Source: Scleroderma bovista
Lineage: Eukaryota > Basidiomycota > Agaricomycetes > Boletales > Sclerodermataceae
Length of the DNA stretch: 41,319 nucleotides
Reading direction: 5' to 3'
Assembly: GCA_037178675.1 (NCBI GenBank)
Contig: JAYMGJ010000721.1
Span: 1-41,319, forward strand
The notes under the pieces are model-generated. The model searched no databases, was not told the DNA's origin, and was given only the letters and a program-made list of their open reading frames with translations. This document shows, one piece after another, positions 11,423-21,058 of this stretch. A program made the translations under genes and the position numbers. Within the stretch, counting starts at the first letter, position 1, and every line of letters starts with the position of its first letter.

Positions 11423-11569
11423 GGTGATGTTCTGTTGGGAGTCAACGTAGTCAGCAAGTGAATGCAACAACGGACAAGCAAGAAAAGAAGAAAACACCTG
11501 AGTGCTAGTGAAAGCACTTCTGTCAACAGCTAACTCATGACTAGGTCATGCCAGCACAAGTCATCAATG

Positions 11570-11690
11570 AACTTCGCCTGGGGCAATACAGGTGCTCAAC
11601 TAGGAGCTCACTGTCTGGTGCAAGTTGTTGACCGACTTCGCCTTGTGGCTGTGCAGGGGCTCAGCTAGGAGCTCACTGTGGTCCACAGCG
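11570..11690. repeat. Imperfect ~65-bp direct duplication in the untranslated leader of C
   Basis: The block with ACTTCGCC and CTAGGAGCTCACTGT occurs twice, starting near 11571 and 11635. It lies between gag and the 5' LTR. No coding frame is seen in 11423-11760. Confidence 0.6.
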
Positions 11691-11760
11691 TCAAGCTAGT
11701 TAAAGCAACGCTCAGGGAGCTGGAGCACTGTCTGGTGCATTGCTGCACACAGTGCACTCA

Positions 11761-11774
11761 CAGGGCTCATAACC
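11761..11774 (-). promoter_or_regulatory. Primer binding site of element C
   Basis: The minus strand reads GGTTATGAGCCCTG immediately after the 5' LTR. It is complementary to the anticodon stem-loop of eukaryotic initiator tRNA-Met (CAGGGCUCAUAACC). Confidence 0.75.
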
Positions 11775-12048
11775 TGTTGAAGCAATACCTATATACATAG
11801 AGGAACTGCTACTCCAACTCACCTGTTGGGTGGAGTGCACAACCAGAGATGGTAGCGGTAGCTGGTCAAGAGCTGTTGTATTATAAAGCAATGAGCACTG
11901 TTTATATACAACAAATAGTGTGACATGTGACATGTAACATGTAACATCTACTCTAAAGAGGACTATTACTAAGTCTACACTAATATGGGTCACAGTCTTG
12001 TGCACACTTCATCGACGGTTTATGCCGGGTGCATGTGCGACTTCAACA
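11775..12048 (-). repeat. 5' LTR of copia element C (274 bp)
   Basis: TGTTGAAG to CTTCAACA, matching 5566-5840. The base after it (12049) starts a gypsy integrase scrap. Confidence 0.9.
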
Positions 12049-13100
12049 CTCTCGTGTTCTTTGCATCCTTTCCAGTGTACCAGATGTGGACCTAAATAAG
12101 GTTTAACTCAATAAACATTCACTACTGGGTGAATCCAAAGAGTTTGGGAGCTTAAGCTTGACCACATTTGGGGTTACACAAGTGACCTCATAGGGGCCAA
12201 TCCATTTTTCTGTGAGTTTCTTAGAAGTGCAACTTAACATACAAAGGTTGTCCATTGAAAGCCAGACTTGCTGACCAACAGTATAGTCCAGGGCAGGGTT
12301 TCCATGCTTATCTGCCTGAAGCTTCATGTTGCATTTAGCCTTCTCAGAAGATTCAATGACTTTGTTAAATATGGCAGCAAAGTCCTTAGCCACTGGGGCT
12401 ACTGTCTGCACTGGTTCTACACCCATACGTCGGGAATAACTCTGGGCAATTCCAAACGGGGAATCAGTAGTGACCTCTGAGACCGTGTTGTTCCAGACAA
12501 ACTGGGCAATCTTGATCCACTTAGCCCAATTGCCTTGTCGATCGTTAACATAAGTTCGAAGGTACTGGTTTATTTCACAGTTCAACCATTCTGTTTGTCC
12601 ATCAGTTTGAGGGTGGAACACAGTAGACATCTTGTACTTTATGCCTAAGAGTCTGTACAACTCCCCCAGGAAGTTGCTTGCAAAGACCGATCCATGGTCA
12701 GACACTACAGTACTAGGGAGTCCATGTTGACACCAGACATGGTCTCTAAATAACTCAGCAGTTGACAATGCAGTTTCTTCTTTAGTACACAGCACAAAGA
12801 CTACTTCCTTGGAGAACTGATCAACAACCGCTAACACATAATTATAACTGAGGGATTCCGGCATCTCAGTAAAGTCCATTGTGACATCAAGCCATGGTCC
12901 TTCTGGGATGGGGAGAGGAAGAAGGCTTCCAGAAGTTTTCTGATTTGAGACCTTTGACTGTTGGCACTTTTGACAGTGCTTAACATAGGTTTGAATCTGC
13001 TCTTTCATCCCTTTCCAGGTATAGTGCTTCCTGAGCACATAATGTAGCTTTGACACCCTTATGTCCAGCAACAGGAGTGTCATGAAAGTCCGTGATTAGC
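12049..13100 (-). pseudogene. Gypsy integrase fragment F (second gypsy lineage)
   Basis: One long minus-strand frame (13083-12103) plus short frameshifted ends. At the N side, the other frame reads HDTPVAGHKGVK, then YVKHCQKCQQSK, which completes the HHCC zinc site. The catalytic core shows MDFTEMPES, VSDHGSVFAS (usually SDRG) and HPQTDGQTEWLN. The C side shows KWIGPYEVT and, after a frame change near 12140, a segment with HPVVNV. The sequence is clearly different from the integrases of A, G and E. It may belong to the same lineage as the RT scrap at 28773-29427, but this is not shown. It is cut on one side by the LTR of C and fades at about 13100. Confidence 0.82.
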
Positions 13101-13254
13101 GATGGTAATGTCGATTGACTTGATAGATACAGGATTCAACAAGGTTTGATCCTTGTTATTGTCAGAGCTAGAGATGTAATAGTCCGATCACCTACTACAT
13201 CAGGAAAATGTGGAGCACATGATATGCCTAGATAAATATGATCAGAAGACATAA

Positions 13255-13680
13255 ATATGATATACTGTGATATTAATTTATCAAACATTATCCATGGATA
13301 CACTTATACAATAGGAAAGAAAAAGAAATGATAAGAGAAAATAATAGGTGTTTATTTTATCAATAAAGACAACTTTGTTGCATTTCAGATAATGTGGGGA
13401 TAAAATAGATGCAAGCATTATATACACTTGACAAGAATTATCCATATATCATAAGAAAGACAGTGAAATGATAAGACAAGGTAACATATGTTTAGGTTAT
13501 CAATGGATGCAGTTCTGTTGCCTCTATGGTAATGTAAAGACAAAATAGATGCAAGGATTATATACACTTAACAAGGATTACCCATATATCATAAGAAAGA
13601 TGGTGAAATGATAACACAAGGTAGCATATGTTTAGGTTATCAATGAATGGTTCTGTTACCTCCATAGTAATGTACATTTA
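13255..13680. repeat. A/T-rich tandem repeat, about 140-bp unit, three copies
   Basis: The block CCATATATCATAAGAAAGA recurs at 13442 and 13582, a spacing of 140 bp. A more diverged first unit starts near 13300 (ACTTATACAATAGGAAAGA). Each unit also contains a conserved ATAGATGCAAG-ATTATATACACTT segment. No reading frame is supported. The stretch 13101-13254 holds nothing I can name. Confidence 0.75.
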
Positions 13681-13739
13681 TCAGAGATGCAAAGCTGCTG
13701 TGGTTTCCATCAGCAAACCATCCCTCCTCTGTACAGAGC

Positions 13740-13849
13740 TTAGTACACTGACACTGATTTGTACAGTGGCACAGATCCCACAGAAAGGTTCCTACTAATA
13801 GACTCTGGCAAGGCTGTACCTACACACTTATCATGTCATAGTACTCTGT
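13740..13849 (+). other. Possible remnant of a retroelement protease, target of element G
   Basis: One frame reads RFLLIDSGKAVPTHLS (about 13780-13827), which resembles the FxxDSGA start of a retroelement aspartic protease. G inserted about 20 bp further on. After G, the target sequence resumes at 21702 and can be read on for some 20-30 codons with a stop at the junction. The match is short, so this is a weak call. Confidence 0.25.
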
Positions 13850-13854
13850 GGTAG

Positions 13855-14476
13855 TGTCAAGTCCGGGTCTACTCCGGTAAGAGGTCCGGTCAAGTCCGGA
13901 CGAGAGCGGACGAAGGAGGAGGGCAGATGCTGGACAAGAGATTAGTCCGGCCGGAGTTGGTGACCGATTGGGTTCAACGACTAAGGACAACGAGCGTTGA
14001 CCCCTTGCATAGGTTCCGGTCAAGGGAAGGAGACGGAGACGGAGGCGGAGATGGACGAGAACAGGAGTAGTGACTTATGTTGATTTCAGACTGAGGAGTA
14101 CAGGATAAACTACAGAGTACTTATACTAAGTAAGAACTAGGGTCGAGTATATACGGTGACAAGTAAACAGCCTGAAAGACGGACAAGGGACAACCGGAGA
14201 AAGTACTAGGTCAGGTCCGATGAAAATAAAGTCAGGTCCGGTGAAAATGCTACAAGGTATATGATATATCGAGTGCACGGAGAACTCACGTCAAGGCAGG
14301 GTAAACGGCGAGGTGTGGTAACGAGCGAATAGAGGATAGTCCAAGGGTCGTACTTAACGGAGGCATATCTGCGCGAGCGTGACTGGAGTAAGTGTTGAGC
14401 GACCGGAGTTGAGCTGTAGAGTTGCGATGCGACCGGAGTGACCGGATAAGACCCGGAGTTGGGCATGGTCGTAACA
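13855..14476 (-). repeat. 3' LTR of gypsy element G (622 bp)
   Basis: In plus orientation it runs from TGTCAAGTCCGGG to GGTCGTAACA. It is rich in CCGG words (ACCGGAG, GTCCGG) and matches 21059-21696. In plus orientation it also lies directly upstream of the antisense gene and could supply its promoter. Confidence 0.93.
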
Positions 14477-14492
14477 GTATTCCCCTTTTAGG
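14477..14492 (-). promoter_or_regulatory. Polypurine tract of element G
   Basis: The minus strand reads CCTAAAAGGGGAATAC just before the 3' LTR. Elements A and E have the equivalent purine run at the same place. Confidence 0.7.
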
Positions 14493-14641
14493 GGCCGAAC
14501 CCATGAGGCCCCAATGAGGCTGTCATGTGGTCGCTTAGAACAATGCGAAGTACCGGAGTGTTGTCTGAGTACGAATTATGGATCTATAAAGATCAGACCG
14601 GTTTTGCTTGTTACCCCCAGTTTTCTTTCCACGATCCTAAC

Positions 14642-15507
14642 ATGTCGGCCACTGCTAAGTCCACCAGCCCCGTTGCCCCCGTTGCCACTGAGTCCAGGGA
14701 TTGGACGAAGGCCTCGACACCGGAGTTACAGTCCGGTAGCGAGGACGAATCCGATGTTCTCGACACCAAAGCGAAGGAGCGCCGTCGTCGCAAGCAAGTG
14801 AAGAGGGAGGAGAGGCAACGTAGGGAGGAGGCAGAGAGGCGAGCGCGCGAAGAGGCGGAGGCAAGGGCTCGCGAGGAGGCAGAGCGTGCCAAGGCGGAGG
14901 TGGAGCAGAAAGCGAGAGAGCAGGCGGAGAAGGACAGGGCGGAGGTGCAGCGGAGGGCTGCAGAGGTTGCAGCGAGGCAGAGGGCGCTGGCGCAGGAAGC
15001 GTCAAGGAAACGAGCAAGGGAGGAGCCGGAGGCAGGTCCGGTTGGAGAGGTCCGGTAAGCCACTTCAATTCTTTCTTTCATCTTCGTTACTAACCGTTAC
15101 ACAGATGCGTGCGCTGCGCGAAGCACCGCGCAGTGTGTGAGCGAGACCCGGAGAAACCCAAGCAGAGGGTGTGCATGAAGTGCGCCGGATTAAAGGAGAG
15201 GTGTGAGTGGCCGGAGGTGGGGGAACCAGGTCCGGTAGTAGACAAGGGAAAAGGCAAGGCGAAAGAGCAGGGCACGGCGACGTCACCGCGAGGCGGTGAG
15301 AAACGGAAGAAGAAGAAGACGGCGAAGATCATCATCGACGACGAGATAGTGGAGGTGGCGGGTCCGTCCGGCTCCAAGTCCGGACTCAACTCCGGGGTCT
15401 TCCTGGAGCGGATGGACAAGCTGACAGCTGCCGTGGAGGAGATGACCGGGCAGATGGCCCGGATCGCGGACGCACACTCATCCGGTTGCGGTCCAATGAC
15501 CGGCTGA
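14642..15507 (+). CDS. Antisense two-exon gene in G: coiled coil plus GAL4-like Cys6 cluster
   Basis: Exon 1 is 14642-15054 and exon 2 starts at 15105. The start ATG at 14642 (MSATAKSTSP) is chosen because A and E have an ATG in the same place (2468, 30196). Residues about 40-130 are a long Arg/Glu/Ala-rich coiled coil. Splicing rejoins an Arg codon and leads at once into CVRCAKHRAVC, 11 residues, then CMKCAGLKERC. The spacing CX2CX6C-X11-CX2CX6C fits a fungal Zn(II)2Cys6 cluster. A Lys-rich stretch (KRKKKK) and a short second helix follow. TGA at 15505-15507 ends the frame at 271 residues. The same frame then continues, with homology to A, to TAG at 15676-15678 (about 328 codons), so the TGA is probably a decayed CGA. 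Possible roles are DNA or chromatin binding or control of the element; this is inference. Confidence 0.72.
15055..15104 (+). other. 50-bp intron of the antisense gene in G
   Basis: GTAAGC donor after CCG, a pyrimidine-rich middle, a perfect TACTAAC branch site at about 15089-15095, and ACACAG acceptor ending 15104. Removing it keeps the frame open and completes the cysteine cluster. Introns of 50 and 54 bp lie at the same place in A (2970-3019) and E (30601-30654). Confidence 0.8.
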
Positions 15508-15678
15508 CGCGCCAGCCTCGAGACTTTTCTTGAGGAGTGTCGTTTCTTCATGGCGCCTTGGGGCGAAGATGAGGAGTCGGAGGTCAGTGAGGCGGAGGTC
15601 GACCCGGAGGAGGTCGAACTAGAAGTCCAGGGGCTCCATGAGGAGCAGGAGAACCCTGGCAGCGGTGTGCCGGAGTAG

Positions 15679-15844
15679 GTGGTCCGGTCCGGACTCCTTG
15701 TAAATAGAAAATGTAATTTAGTTTTACTTTTTTTTGTTTATAGAGAAAAGTGGCTGGATTTGAGAGTGAGTGATATTACAGAGTGAAACAGATAGGGGAA
15801 ACAGATAAGAGAAACAGATAAGGGAAACGGAGGCGAGAGTAATA
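15679..15844. other. Convergent intergenic stretch between antisense gene and pol
   Basis: This segment holds A/T-rich sequence with likely polyadenylation signals for the antisense transcript (TGTAAATAGAAAATG) and a short GGGAAACAGATAAG repeat near 15795-15830. Elements A (3469-3637) and E (31275-31344) have matching spacers. No coding frame is seen. Confidence 0.5.
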
Positions 15845-18043
15845 CTACATGGACGCAAGTGGTCCGGGTTTGTCCGGGTACCGGACATGGTAATCTTCTA
15901 AGAGTTCCATAGCGTTGCCAAGTTCAGTGGCGAGAAGCCATGACGTTTCTTCGTCAGTTCCTTCGTAACCGGACCAACGCACCAGGTACAATAGCTTGCA
16001 CGATCTGCGTCGACGATCAACCTTGGAGTCGAGGATCTCAGAGATCTTGAACTCCGGTTCACCATCTACTTCGACCGGTGGCGGAGGAGGTTGTATCCGG
16101 TCCGGTATGGTGTTGGGTGTGGCCAGTTCGAGTTGGGAGACATGGAAGACGGGGTGAACTGCGCGCATGGAATCTGGAAGACGGAGAGTAAAAGAGAGGG
16201 AGCCTACTTGCACGATAATAGTGTAGGGCCCCAGGTTCTTCTCTGATAGCTTTTTGGATGGTCGTGTTGACCGGAAGTATTTGGCTTTCACGTACACTTG
16301 GTCGCCAACTTTGAAGTCCGGTGCCGGAGTACGTTTGGCATCAGCCGGACCTTGGTAGCGAAGTTGCGCGTGGGCCATTTCTTCTCGAAGGTATTGGTGC
16401 AGCGACTCAAGGTCGACTGCATAGTCACGAGCCCTGGCAGAGGTCATGTCGCGTTCTGGGTAGACAGAGATGTTAGGGTGGTAGCCCTTGTTAGCGAAGA
16501 ACGGAGAGACTCCGGTGGTAGCACTAGGTGCGTTGTTGTATGCAAACTCCGCCAATGGGAGTAAGTTCGACCAGTTGTCCTGCTGGTAGTTGCAGTAGAT
16601 CCGGAGGTACTGTTCCAGCGTCTGGTTAGACCGCTCTGTCTGGCCATCGCCCTCTGGGTGGTAACCGGAGGTGAAGTGGAGGCGCATGTCGAGGGCCTTT
16701 CCGAGTGACCGGAAGAAGTGTGAGACGAACTCGGTACCGCGATCTGAGGTGACGTGGGCGGGAACACCGTGCTTGGAGAACACGTGGAGTAAAAAGAGCT
16801 TTGCGAGCTCCGGGCTAGTGATGGTGTCATGAGTAGGGATGAAAATGGCTTGTTTAGAAAGCCTGTCTACCACGACCAGGATGGCGGTAAAGCCAGTAGA
16901 TGAAGGGAGTTGCTCTATGAAGTCCATTGAGATGGAGTTCCAAGGCTTCTCCGGTACAGGGAGCTGTTTCAGCAACCTGTAGGGTCTATGGCGCGGTGTC
17001 TTAGCTCGTGCGCAAGAGGTACATGACCGGACGTAATCCTTGACGAAGGTCCGGAGACCAGGCCAGGTATACTCACGCCGGATTAGCTCTAGAGTCCAGT
17101 TTTGCCCAAAGTGACCAGCGAGTGGGTGATCATGTCGATACCGGAGTACCCGGAGAGGGAGGTCATCCAAGTCCGGTACGTATATGCGACCGTCTAGTCG
17201 AAGGAATCCAGCCTCGTCTGTGGACCAGCGAGAGTCCAGTGGATCTGCGAGGTGGACCTGGGCAATGGGATCAGAGGGTAGTGCGGAGAGGATGTCGCTA
17301 TGGAGTGTTTCCACGTCCATGATTGCGACTGCACGGAGGACCGGAAACTCTAGATAAGTAGTGCAAAGGGAATTAGAGAGTTGTTCTTGAGTGAACACCG
17401 GCCTAAGGTTTTGGGGATTAACCCGGGCGTAGCCACTATCCCCCTCTTTGGGGTAGACGTCCCATCGTCTAGTGAGAGCGTCCGGCTTGGCACCGAGTTT
17501 TCCGGGGCGGAAACGAATGACAAGATTAAATTGAGAGAGAAATTCAGACCACCGGGCTTGCCGGTGGGACAGTACTTTTGAGGTTGAGAAATACTCGAGA
17601 TTCTTGTGGTCCGTGACGACGTCGATAGGAGAGGCGGAGCCTTCGAGGTAGTGGCGCCAGTTCCGGAATGCTTCGAAGATAGCAAGCAATTCCTTATCGT
17701 GGGTGTCGTAGTTCAGCTCCGGAGCGGTCAAAGTCCGGGAGTAGTAGGCGACCGGACGAATTTCTCCGTCGGCGCAGGTAATAGACAAGATACTGGCGAC
17801 AGCATAGTCGGAGGCATCGGTTTCCACGATGATAGGGGTATCCGGAATGAAGTGAGTGAGAATGGGCGCAGTAGTGAAGGCATGCTTAAGTGCATTGAAC
17901 GAACGTTGACAGTCCTCGGAGAAGTTCCAAGGGGCATCCTTCCGGGTGAGTCGGGTAAGGGGGACCACGATGTCGGAGTAGTTAAAGATGAACCAGCGGT
18001 AGAAATTGGCGAAGCCTAGGAAGGACTGGATGTCCTTTACCTT
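15845..18043 (-). CDS. Pol of element G, second part: RNase H, integrase, chromodomain
   Basis: The open frame of 707 codons from 17968 extends 25 codons upstream to a TGA (18046-18044), then joins the RT frame. RNase H shows VETDASDYAVAS, DKELLAIFEAF and VTDHKNLEYF. Integrase shows the HHCC zinc site (HPLAGHFG, then CTSCARAK) and the DDE core (MDFIEQLP, SDRGTEF, GQTERSNQTLE). A proline-rich linker (QPPPPPVEVDGE) precedes the C-terminal chromodomain (KISEILDSK, LLYLVRWSGYEG, DEETSWL), which in chromoviruses can steer integration to marked chromatin. The stop is at 15845. All expected catalytic residues are present. The only clear defect is the upstream TGA. Confidence 0.9.
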   Translation of the reverse strand, partial: KVKDIQSFLGFANFYRWFIFNYSDIVVPLTRLTRKDAPWNFSEDCQRSFNALKHAFTTAPILTHFIPDTPIIVETDASDYAVASILSITCADGEIRPVAYYSRTLTAPELNYDTHDKELLAIFEAFRNWRHYLEGSASPIDVVTDHKNLEYFSTSKVLSHRQARWSEFLSQFNLVIRFRPGKLGAKPDALTRRWDVYPKEGDSGYARVNPQNLRPVFTQEQLSNSLCTTYLEFPVLRAVAIMDVETLHSDILSALPSDPIAQVHLADPLDSRWSTDEAGFLRLDGRIYVPDLDDLPLRVLRYRHDHPLAGHFGQNWTLELIRREYTWPGLRTFVKDYVRSCTSCARAKTPRHRPYRLLKQLPVPEKPWNSISMDFIEQLPSSTGFTAILVVVDRLSKQAIFIPTHDTITSPELAKLFLLHVFSKHGVPAHVTSDRGTEFVSHFFRSLGKALDMRLHFTSGYHPEGDGQTERSNQTLEQYLRIYCNYQQDNWSNLLPLAEFAYNNAPSATTGVSPFFANKGYHPNISVYPERDMTSARARDYAVDLESLHQYLREEMAHAQLRYQGPADAKRTPAPDFKVGDQVYVKAKYFRSTRPSKKLSEKNLGPYTIIVQVGSLSFTLRLPDSMRAVHPVFHVSQLELATPNTIPDRIQPPPPPVEVDGEPEFKISEILDSKVDRRRRSCKLLYLVRWSGYEGTDEETSWLLATELGNAMELLEDYHVRYPDKPGPLASM

Positions 18044-19554
18044 TCATGGTTCAGGCCAGTCGGAGATGGTTTGGATTTTGTCCGGAGACATAGTCAAACC
18101 TTCCGGAGATAGGTGGTAGCCAAGATACTCTACCGAGTCCGAGTGGAACTCGCATTTCTCCGGTTTGGCAAAAAGGCCATGCAACTGGAGACGGCGGAGC
18201 ACTTCTCGGACGTGCTGCTGGTGGGACTCCATATCCTCGGAGTAGATGAGGATGTCGTCGAGGTACACGACGACGCAGACATCCAGCATGTCAGCAAAGA
18301 TGGTGTTGACAAAGCGCTGGAAGGCTGCAGGGGCGTTAGTGAGGCCAAAGGGCATTACTAACCACTCGTAAGACCCATAGCGCGTACGGAAGGCGGTCTT
18401 CCACTCATCGCCCGGAGCAATCCGGACTAGATGGTACGCGTGCCGGAGGTCGATCTTCGAATAGATCTTAGCACGGCTAGGGGAGTCTAGTAGGTCAGAG
18501 ATAAGAGGGAGTGGATAGCGATCTTTTTTGGTGATTTTGTTTAGGCCTTGGAAGTCAACGCAGAGGTGGAGTGAGCCATCCTTCTTCTTTACGAAGAGGA
18601 CCAGAGCAGCATGGGAGGAAGCAGTAGGACAGATGAAACCTGTATTAAGATTCTTGTCAATGAAAGTCTGGAGAGCAGAGAGCTCAACCGGAGACAGTGA
18701 GTAGAGAGTTCCCAAAGGTGGAGAGGTACCTTCTTCAAGGTCAATCTTCAGATCGTACTCGCGATGCGGGGGAAGTTCAGAGGCTTTTGCCTTACTGAAC
18801 ACGTCTGCATAATCGCGATACTCCAGAGGAACTATGTCCAAGTCTGGCGGAGTAGAGGCGGAGGAAGAACGGGCCTTTGCTGAGTCAGAGGGACGCAGCT
18901 GAAGTTGGTATTTGGTGGATCCCTCTAACTTGCACGCACGCACGAATGCAGCTGCGTTAATCAGAGAGATGTGCGGAGGGGTGCAAACCGGAGTGTCGAC
19001 AGATGGCGCGAGGCTGGGGTCAGATTGGCCGGAGAGGCCGGAGACAGGGTTACCGGACAGAACCGGAGAGGGAGTCGACGGGGGCACTGGCAAACTTTCT
19101 GCAAGTGTTCGGAATGTTAAACTGCTCAATACCCAATCAATCAACAGATTGTAGCGGGTGAGCCAGTTATGTCCGAGAACAATTTTGCATTCAGAATCCA
19201 GCGGAGTTAGGTAAAAGGTCATGGGGGTGACATCACCGGATGCGGGGAACTTCACTGATAGGTCGACGGGTTGAGTAATTACAAAATTCGAGGTACCGTC
19301 GAAAAGCCGGAGTACAATCGGGGAAACGGAGTAAGTGAGGAGAGAGTGTCCGAGAGCATATTTGGTATCTACAAAGCAGTGCGTGGAACCGGAGTCCACA
19401 AGCGCACGGAGTTCTGGTAAATTGTGAGACAAGAGGAAAACATGGGGCATAAGAGAGTTAGGATCGTAAAGAGCGGACGCGTTGAGGCGGGCCTCCTTGG
19501 GTGCACTTCCGGAGTCAACGCAGCTCACCGGTTGTGCGGAGGGCCGGGAGCTGC
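18044..19554 (-). CDS. Pol of element G, first part: protease and reverse transcriptase
   Basis: The frame is entered from gag by a -1 shift at the A7 run (19567-19561); no ATG is needed, and the first open codons are read through Ser/Pro-rich sequence. The protease motif LRALVDSGSTHCFVD lies at about 19410-19370. RT shows [49 protein letters not shown] and the catalytic VVYLDDILIYS (about 18285-18255). It ends in WPEP followed by TGA at 18046-18044. The homologous frame continues directly after it as KVKDIQSFLGFANFYR, so a CGA-to-TGA change is the simplest explanation. Confidence 0.9.
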
Positions 19555-20988
19555 TTACTCTTTTTTTGACTCGGAGTTGGCACCCGAGTTAGTAGAGTCC
19601 GTCTTACCGGACTCCGCAGCGATGGCCGCAGCGCGAGCTTTGGCCTTTTTGGTCTTTTTGGGACAGTTGTCCGCAAAATGACCGGTACCTCCGCAGAACA
19701 TGCAGAGGTTGTTGTCTAGTCGCCGCTTTCGCTCATCGGCGGTGAGCTTTCCATCCTTACCAAGCTTGTTGGTGAGGTCCGGTCTGGTGGAACCGGAGGA
19801 GGATGGGTTGCTGGTCGTTTTGGATGACCCAGCAGTGGCGGAGCTAGAGGTGTTGCCGGACTTGGATTTCTCCTTGCCGGACTTGGGTGAGTTGCCTCCG
19901 GAGTCAGAGGTCTTAGCTGGGGACGAGGTGGACTGACTCTTTGTGGTACGAGCAATCTCGTCTTTGCGCTCCCAGTAGTGCGCATCGATCTCCTGGCATA
20001 GTGCCCGGAGTCCATGGAGAGTCAGGGGCTTGCCGACTCGAGCAATCTCGTCTTTCAGACGATCTGGAAGTCCGGAGTAGAACAGACGGCAGAGCCCGCC
20101 ATCTCCGTAGTCCTGGACCTGGGAGGCGAGTCGGTTGAAGTCCACAATATACCGCGTAACGCGGTGTGCGTCCTTCATCCGGAGGTGTTCGAGCTGGTGC
20201 TCGGCATCGGCGATGGGGTCGTGAGGTCCGAACGTACTCTGTAGTTCGGCGACGAAATGGACCCAGCTATCCATCCAGCGCGGACGGTCAGCCGGATCGC
20301 CGGAGTTCAGGAGATCCGGTTCGAACCATTCCAAGGTCATCCCTTTTAGATATGACTGGGCGAAAGTTACCTTTGCCCTGTCAAGGCGGAATGCCTTGGC
20401 TCGATCCTGGAAGCAGAGTTCGCACTGGACCAAGAAGGTCCTGAGCTTTTTGGGGTCCGTACTGTCGAAGGTGTCCGGTTCACGGACTTTGGCACGGGAG
20501 GAGGAGGACTCGTTGGTCCGGCGGGAAGAGCGGGAGAGGCGATTGATGGCGATGGCTAGATTGTGGAAAACAGCTAGACCAGGGTCTAGCTCTTCCGGGG
20601 CGTCAACAAACTCGTTGTTGTTGCCATCTCCGGGGTCGTCTGGATCATCTCTGGGACCATCCTCAGGGCCGAACCATTGGAATCGACCGGGTTCGCAACG
20701 CTCCGGAGTGGAGTCGCGATGGTAGGGGAAGCCGTCACCGGGAACGGATCCTTGGTGACCAGGGTCTGCAGAACCACGAAGGCTCTGAGATGCAGCGTCG
20801 CGACGCGGAGTCATTGACACTACTGGGCTTCGAGCTGTGAAGCTCCTAAATTGGCTTACAGAAGCCGGAGGTTGCCTGCGGTTAGACAGGGCTTGTTGGG
20901 CGGCGGATAGGTGGAGGTCGTCTACTGCACCTGCTTCCTCAGCAAGTGCTGCAGCGGTACGAGCGCGAGAGCGCGTGGTCATAGTCAT
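19555..20988 (-). CDS. Gag of gypsy element G
   Basis: ATG at 20988 (MTMTTRSRARTAAAL) is the first ATG after the 5' LTR; the frame is open upstream only from a GTG. The protein has 477 residues. A charged, disordered N-terminus is followed by the capsid region (residues about 130-310), with EPDTFDSTDPKKLRTFL, FAQSYLKGMTLEWF and YIVDFNRLASQV as expected for Ty3/gypsy Gag. A Ser/Lys-rich linker leads to one CCHC knuckle, CMFCGGTGHFADNC (about residue 427), for RNA binding. The C-terminus ends SESKKE at TAA 19557-19555. Gag forms the particle that packages the RNA. Confidence 0.92.
   Translation of the reverse strand: MTMTTRSRARTAAALAEEAGAVDDLHLSAAQQALSNRRQPPASVSQFRSFTARSPVVSMTPRRDAASQSLRGSADPGHQGSVPGDGFPYHRDSTPERCEPGRFQWFGPEDGPRDDPDDPGDGNNNEFVDAPEELDPGLAVFHNLAIAINRLSRSSRRTNESSSSRAKVREPDTFDSTDPKKLRTFLVQCELCFQDRAKAFRLDRAKVTFAQSYLKGMTLEWFEPDLLNSGDPADRPRWMDSWVHFVAELQSTFGPHDPIADAEHQLEHLRMKDAHRVTRYIVDFNRLASQVQDYGDGGLCRLFYSGLPDRLKDEIARVGKPLTLHGLRALCQEIDAHYWERKDEIARTTKSQSTSSPAKTSDSGGNSPKSGKEKSKSGNTSSSATAGSSKTTSNPSSSGSTRPDLTNKLGKDGKLTADERKRRLDNNLCMFCGGTGHFADNCPKKTKKAKARAAAIAAESGKTDSTNSGANSESKKE
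19561..19567 (-). promoter_or_regulatory. Likely -1 frameshift site between gag and pol of G
   Basis: The minus strand reads TCA AAA AAA GAG TAA in the gag frame. The seven A residues form the in-phase slippery heptamer A-AAA-AAA, two codons before the gag stop. A -1 slip enters the pol frame, which is open from this point to 18047. Confidence 0.75.
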
Positions 20989-21058
20989 AAGGAAACTGGA
21001 CAGGATATGCGTACGAGGTTTGGGACAGTGAACCCACACAAGTGCGAGTCTGAAATAC
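20989..21058 (-). other. Leader of element G; primer site not recognised
   Basis: The 70 bases between the 5' LTR and gag begin GTATTTCAGACTCGCAC on the minus strand. No TGG, the usual complement of a tRNA 3' end, follows the LTR directly. Priming may use an internal tRNA region or self-priming; neither can be shown here. Confidence 0.45.

Larger units (their letters stand above)
5566..12048 (-). mobile_element. Ty1/copia element C, full length but decayed
   Basis: Two closely similar LTRs of 274-275 bp (TGTTGAAG to CTTCAACA) bound an internal region coding, on the minus strand, for Gag, protease, integrase, RT and RNase H in copia order. The primer site and polypurine tract are in place. 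The frame is broken by at least seven in-frame stops and two or more frameshifts, and by a 625-bp solo LTR in the RT/RNase H junction. The flanks do not match (AGATA on the left, CTCTC on the right), and they belong to unrelated elements. The copy therefore either lost its target duplication or is a recombinant. Confidence 0.88.

Noticed and set aside
14611..15081. Long minus-strand open frames opposite the antisense gene of G
   Set aside because: They are Ser/Ala/Leu-rich mirror images of the Arg/Glu-rich coiled coil, they do not match A or E, and the plus-strand frame has conserved start, intron and cysteines.
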